Notes under the pieces: generated by a model
Told to the model about the DNA's origin: nothing
The model's input: the letters and a program-made list of their open reading frames with translations, nothing else
Database searches by the model: none
Made by a program: the position numbers and the translations under genes
Shown here: positions 63,956 to 64,000 of the stretch, in pieces
Numbering within the stretch: position 1 is the stretch's first letter
Layout of the letters: the number at the start of each line of letters is the position of its first letter
Origin: Mucilaginibacter pedocola
GTDB taxonomy: Bacteria; Bacteroidota; Bacteroidia; Sphingobacteriales; Sphingobacteriaceae
NCBI RefSeq assembly: GCF_002013915.1
Contig: NZ_MBTF01000012.1
Span: 602,781 to 666,780, forward strand
Reading direction: 5' to 3'
DNA length: 64,000 bases

Positions 63956-64000
63956 CTGGGACTATCGTAAAATCTGTCAACTTATTTCAGGACGATTCAG

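Larger units (their letters stand above)
62689..63999 (+). mobile_element. IS3-family insertion sequence, structurally complete (1311 bp)
   Basis: Ends are 25-bp imperfect inverted repeats: IRL 62689-62713 and IRR 63975-63999, which share CCTrAAATArGTTGACA (the reverse complement at IRR). Between them lie two overlapping transposase frames joined by a -1 frameshift site at 63062-63068. Only one base is left after IRR, so a target duplication cannot be checked. The type looks like the IS150 group. Confidence 0.9.
55705..64000. mobile_element. Second integrative element in tandem (left part only)
   Basis: It begins at the att copy and has the same end structure as element 1: att core, terminator hairpin, integrase, then ORF6N gene (here broken). 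It also carries the HTH_17 gene, the shared inverted-repeat structure and several small regulators. I find no third att copy up to base 64000, so the element continues beyond the window. It contains an IS3-family insertion. Confidence 0.75.

Overview
The window looks like chromosomal DNA of a Bacteroidota bacterium, most likely Sphingobacteriaceae of the Mucilaginibacter/Pedobacter kind. The clues are CTnDOT-type integrase, TraJ and relaxase proteins, the ORF6N genes, lipoproteins with short CKK/CQK-type N-termini, a Bacteroidota-style -7 box (TACATTTG) and almost no Shine-Dalgarno sequences. The genus is an inference from protein style, not from a database search.

Bases 1-15964 are ordinary chromosome. 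First comes a minus-strand surface-sugar operon: a class III aminotransferase cut by the window edge, a transketolase split into two subunits, an SpsF-type cytidylyltransferase and a capsule-type transferase. Next is a group that may work together: a TPR-CHAT protease-like protein, a PKD outer-membrane protein, a lipoprotein and, divergently, an ECF-like sigma factor with a membrane TPR/anti-sigma-like partner. An HD-domain protein, catalase-peroxidase KatG, a cyclophilin and tRNA-Ser(CGA) follow. A cluster of palindromes lies at 7082-7285.

Bases 15949-55725 form an integrated mobile element of about 39.8 kb in the 3' end of tRNA-Ser(CGA), bounded by 21-bp direct repeats (15949-15969 and 55705-55725). 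It keeps an integrase, an ORF6N gene, a mobilisation module (MobC-like protein, relaxase, HTH protein, candidate oriT) and one orphan conjugation gene, traJ. Most of the rest looks like anti-phage or conflict cargo: a DUF4062-NACHT STAND protein; a three-gene operon (putative nuclease, pentapeptide protein, membrane protein); a two-gene operon with a 1252-residue TPR protein that may end in a PIN domain; a HEPN protein; a 1785-residue nuclease-NACHT-repeat protein of Avs-like build; a SMEK-NACHT gene broken by one in-frame UAA; and an AT-rich McrBC-like AAA/nuclease pair next to the right repeat.

Bases 55705-64000 appear to be the left part of a second, related element integrated in tandem. 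It has its own integrase and terminator beside the att copy, a frameshifted ORF6N pseudogene, an HTH/excisionase-like gene, small regulators and lipoprotein genes, and a structurally complete IS3-family insertion (62689-63999) with an A-AAA-AAG frameshift site. Both elements carry the same non-coding inverted-repeat structure (35211-35331 and 58661-58773). The second element does not close within the window.
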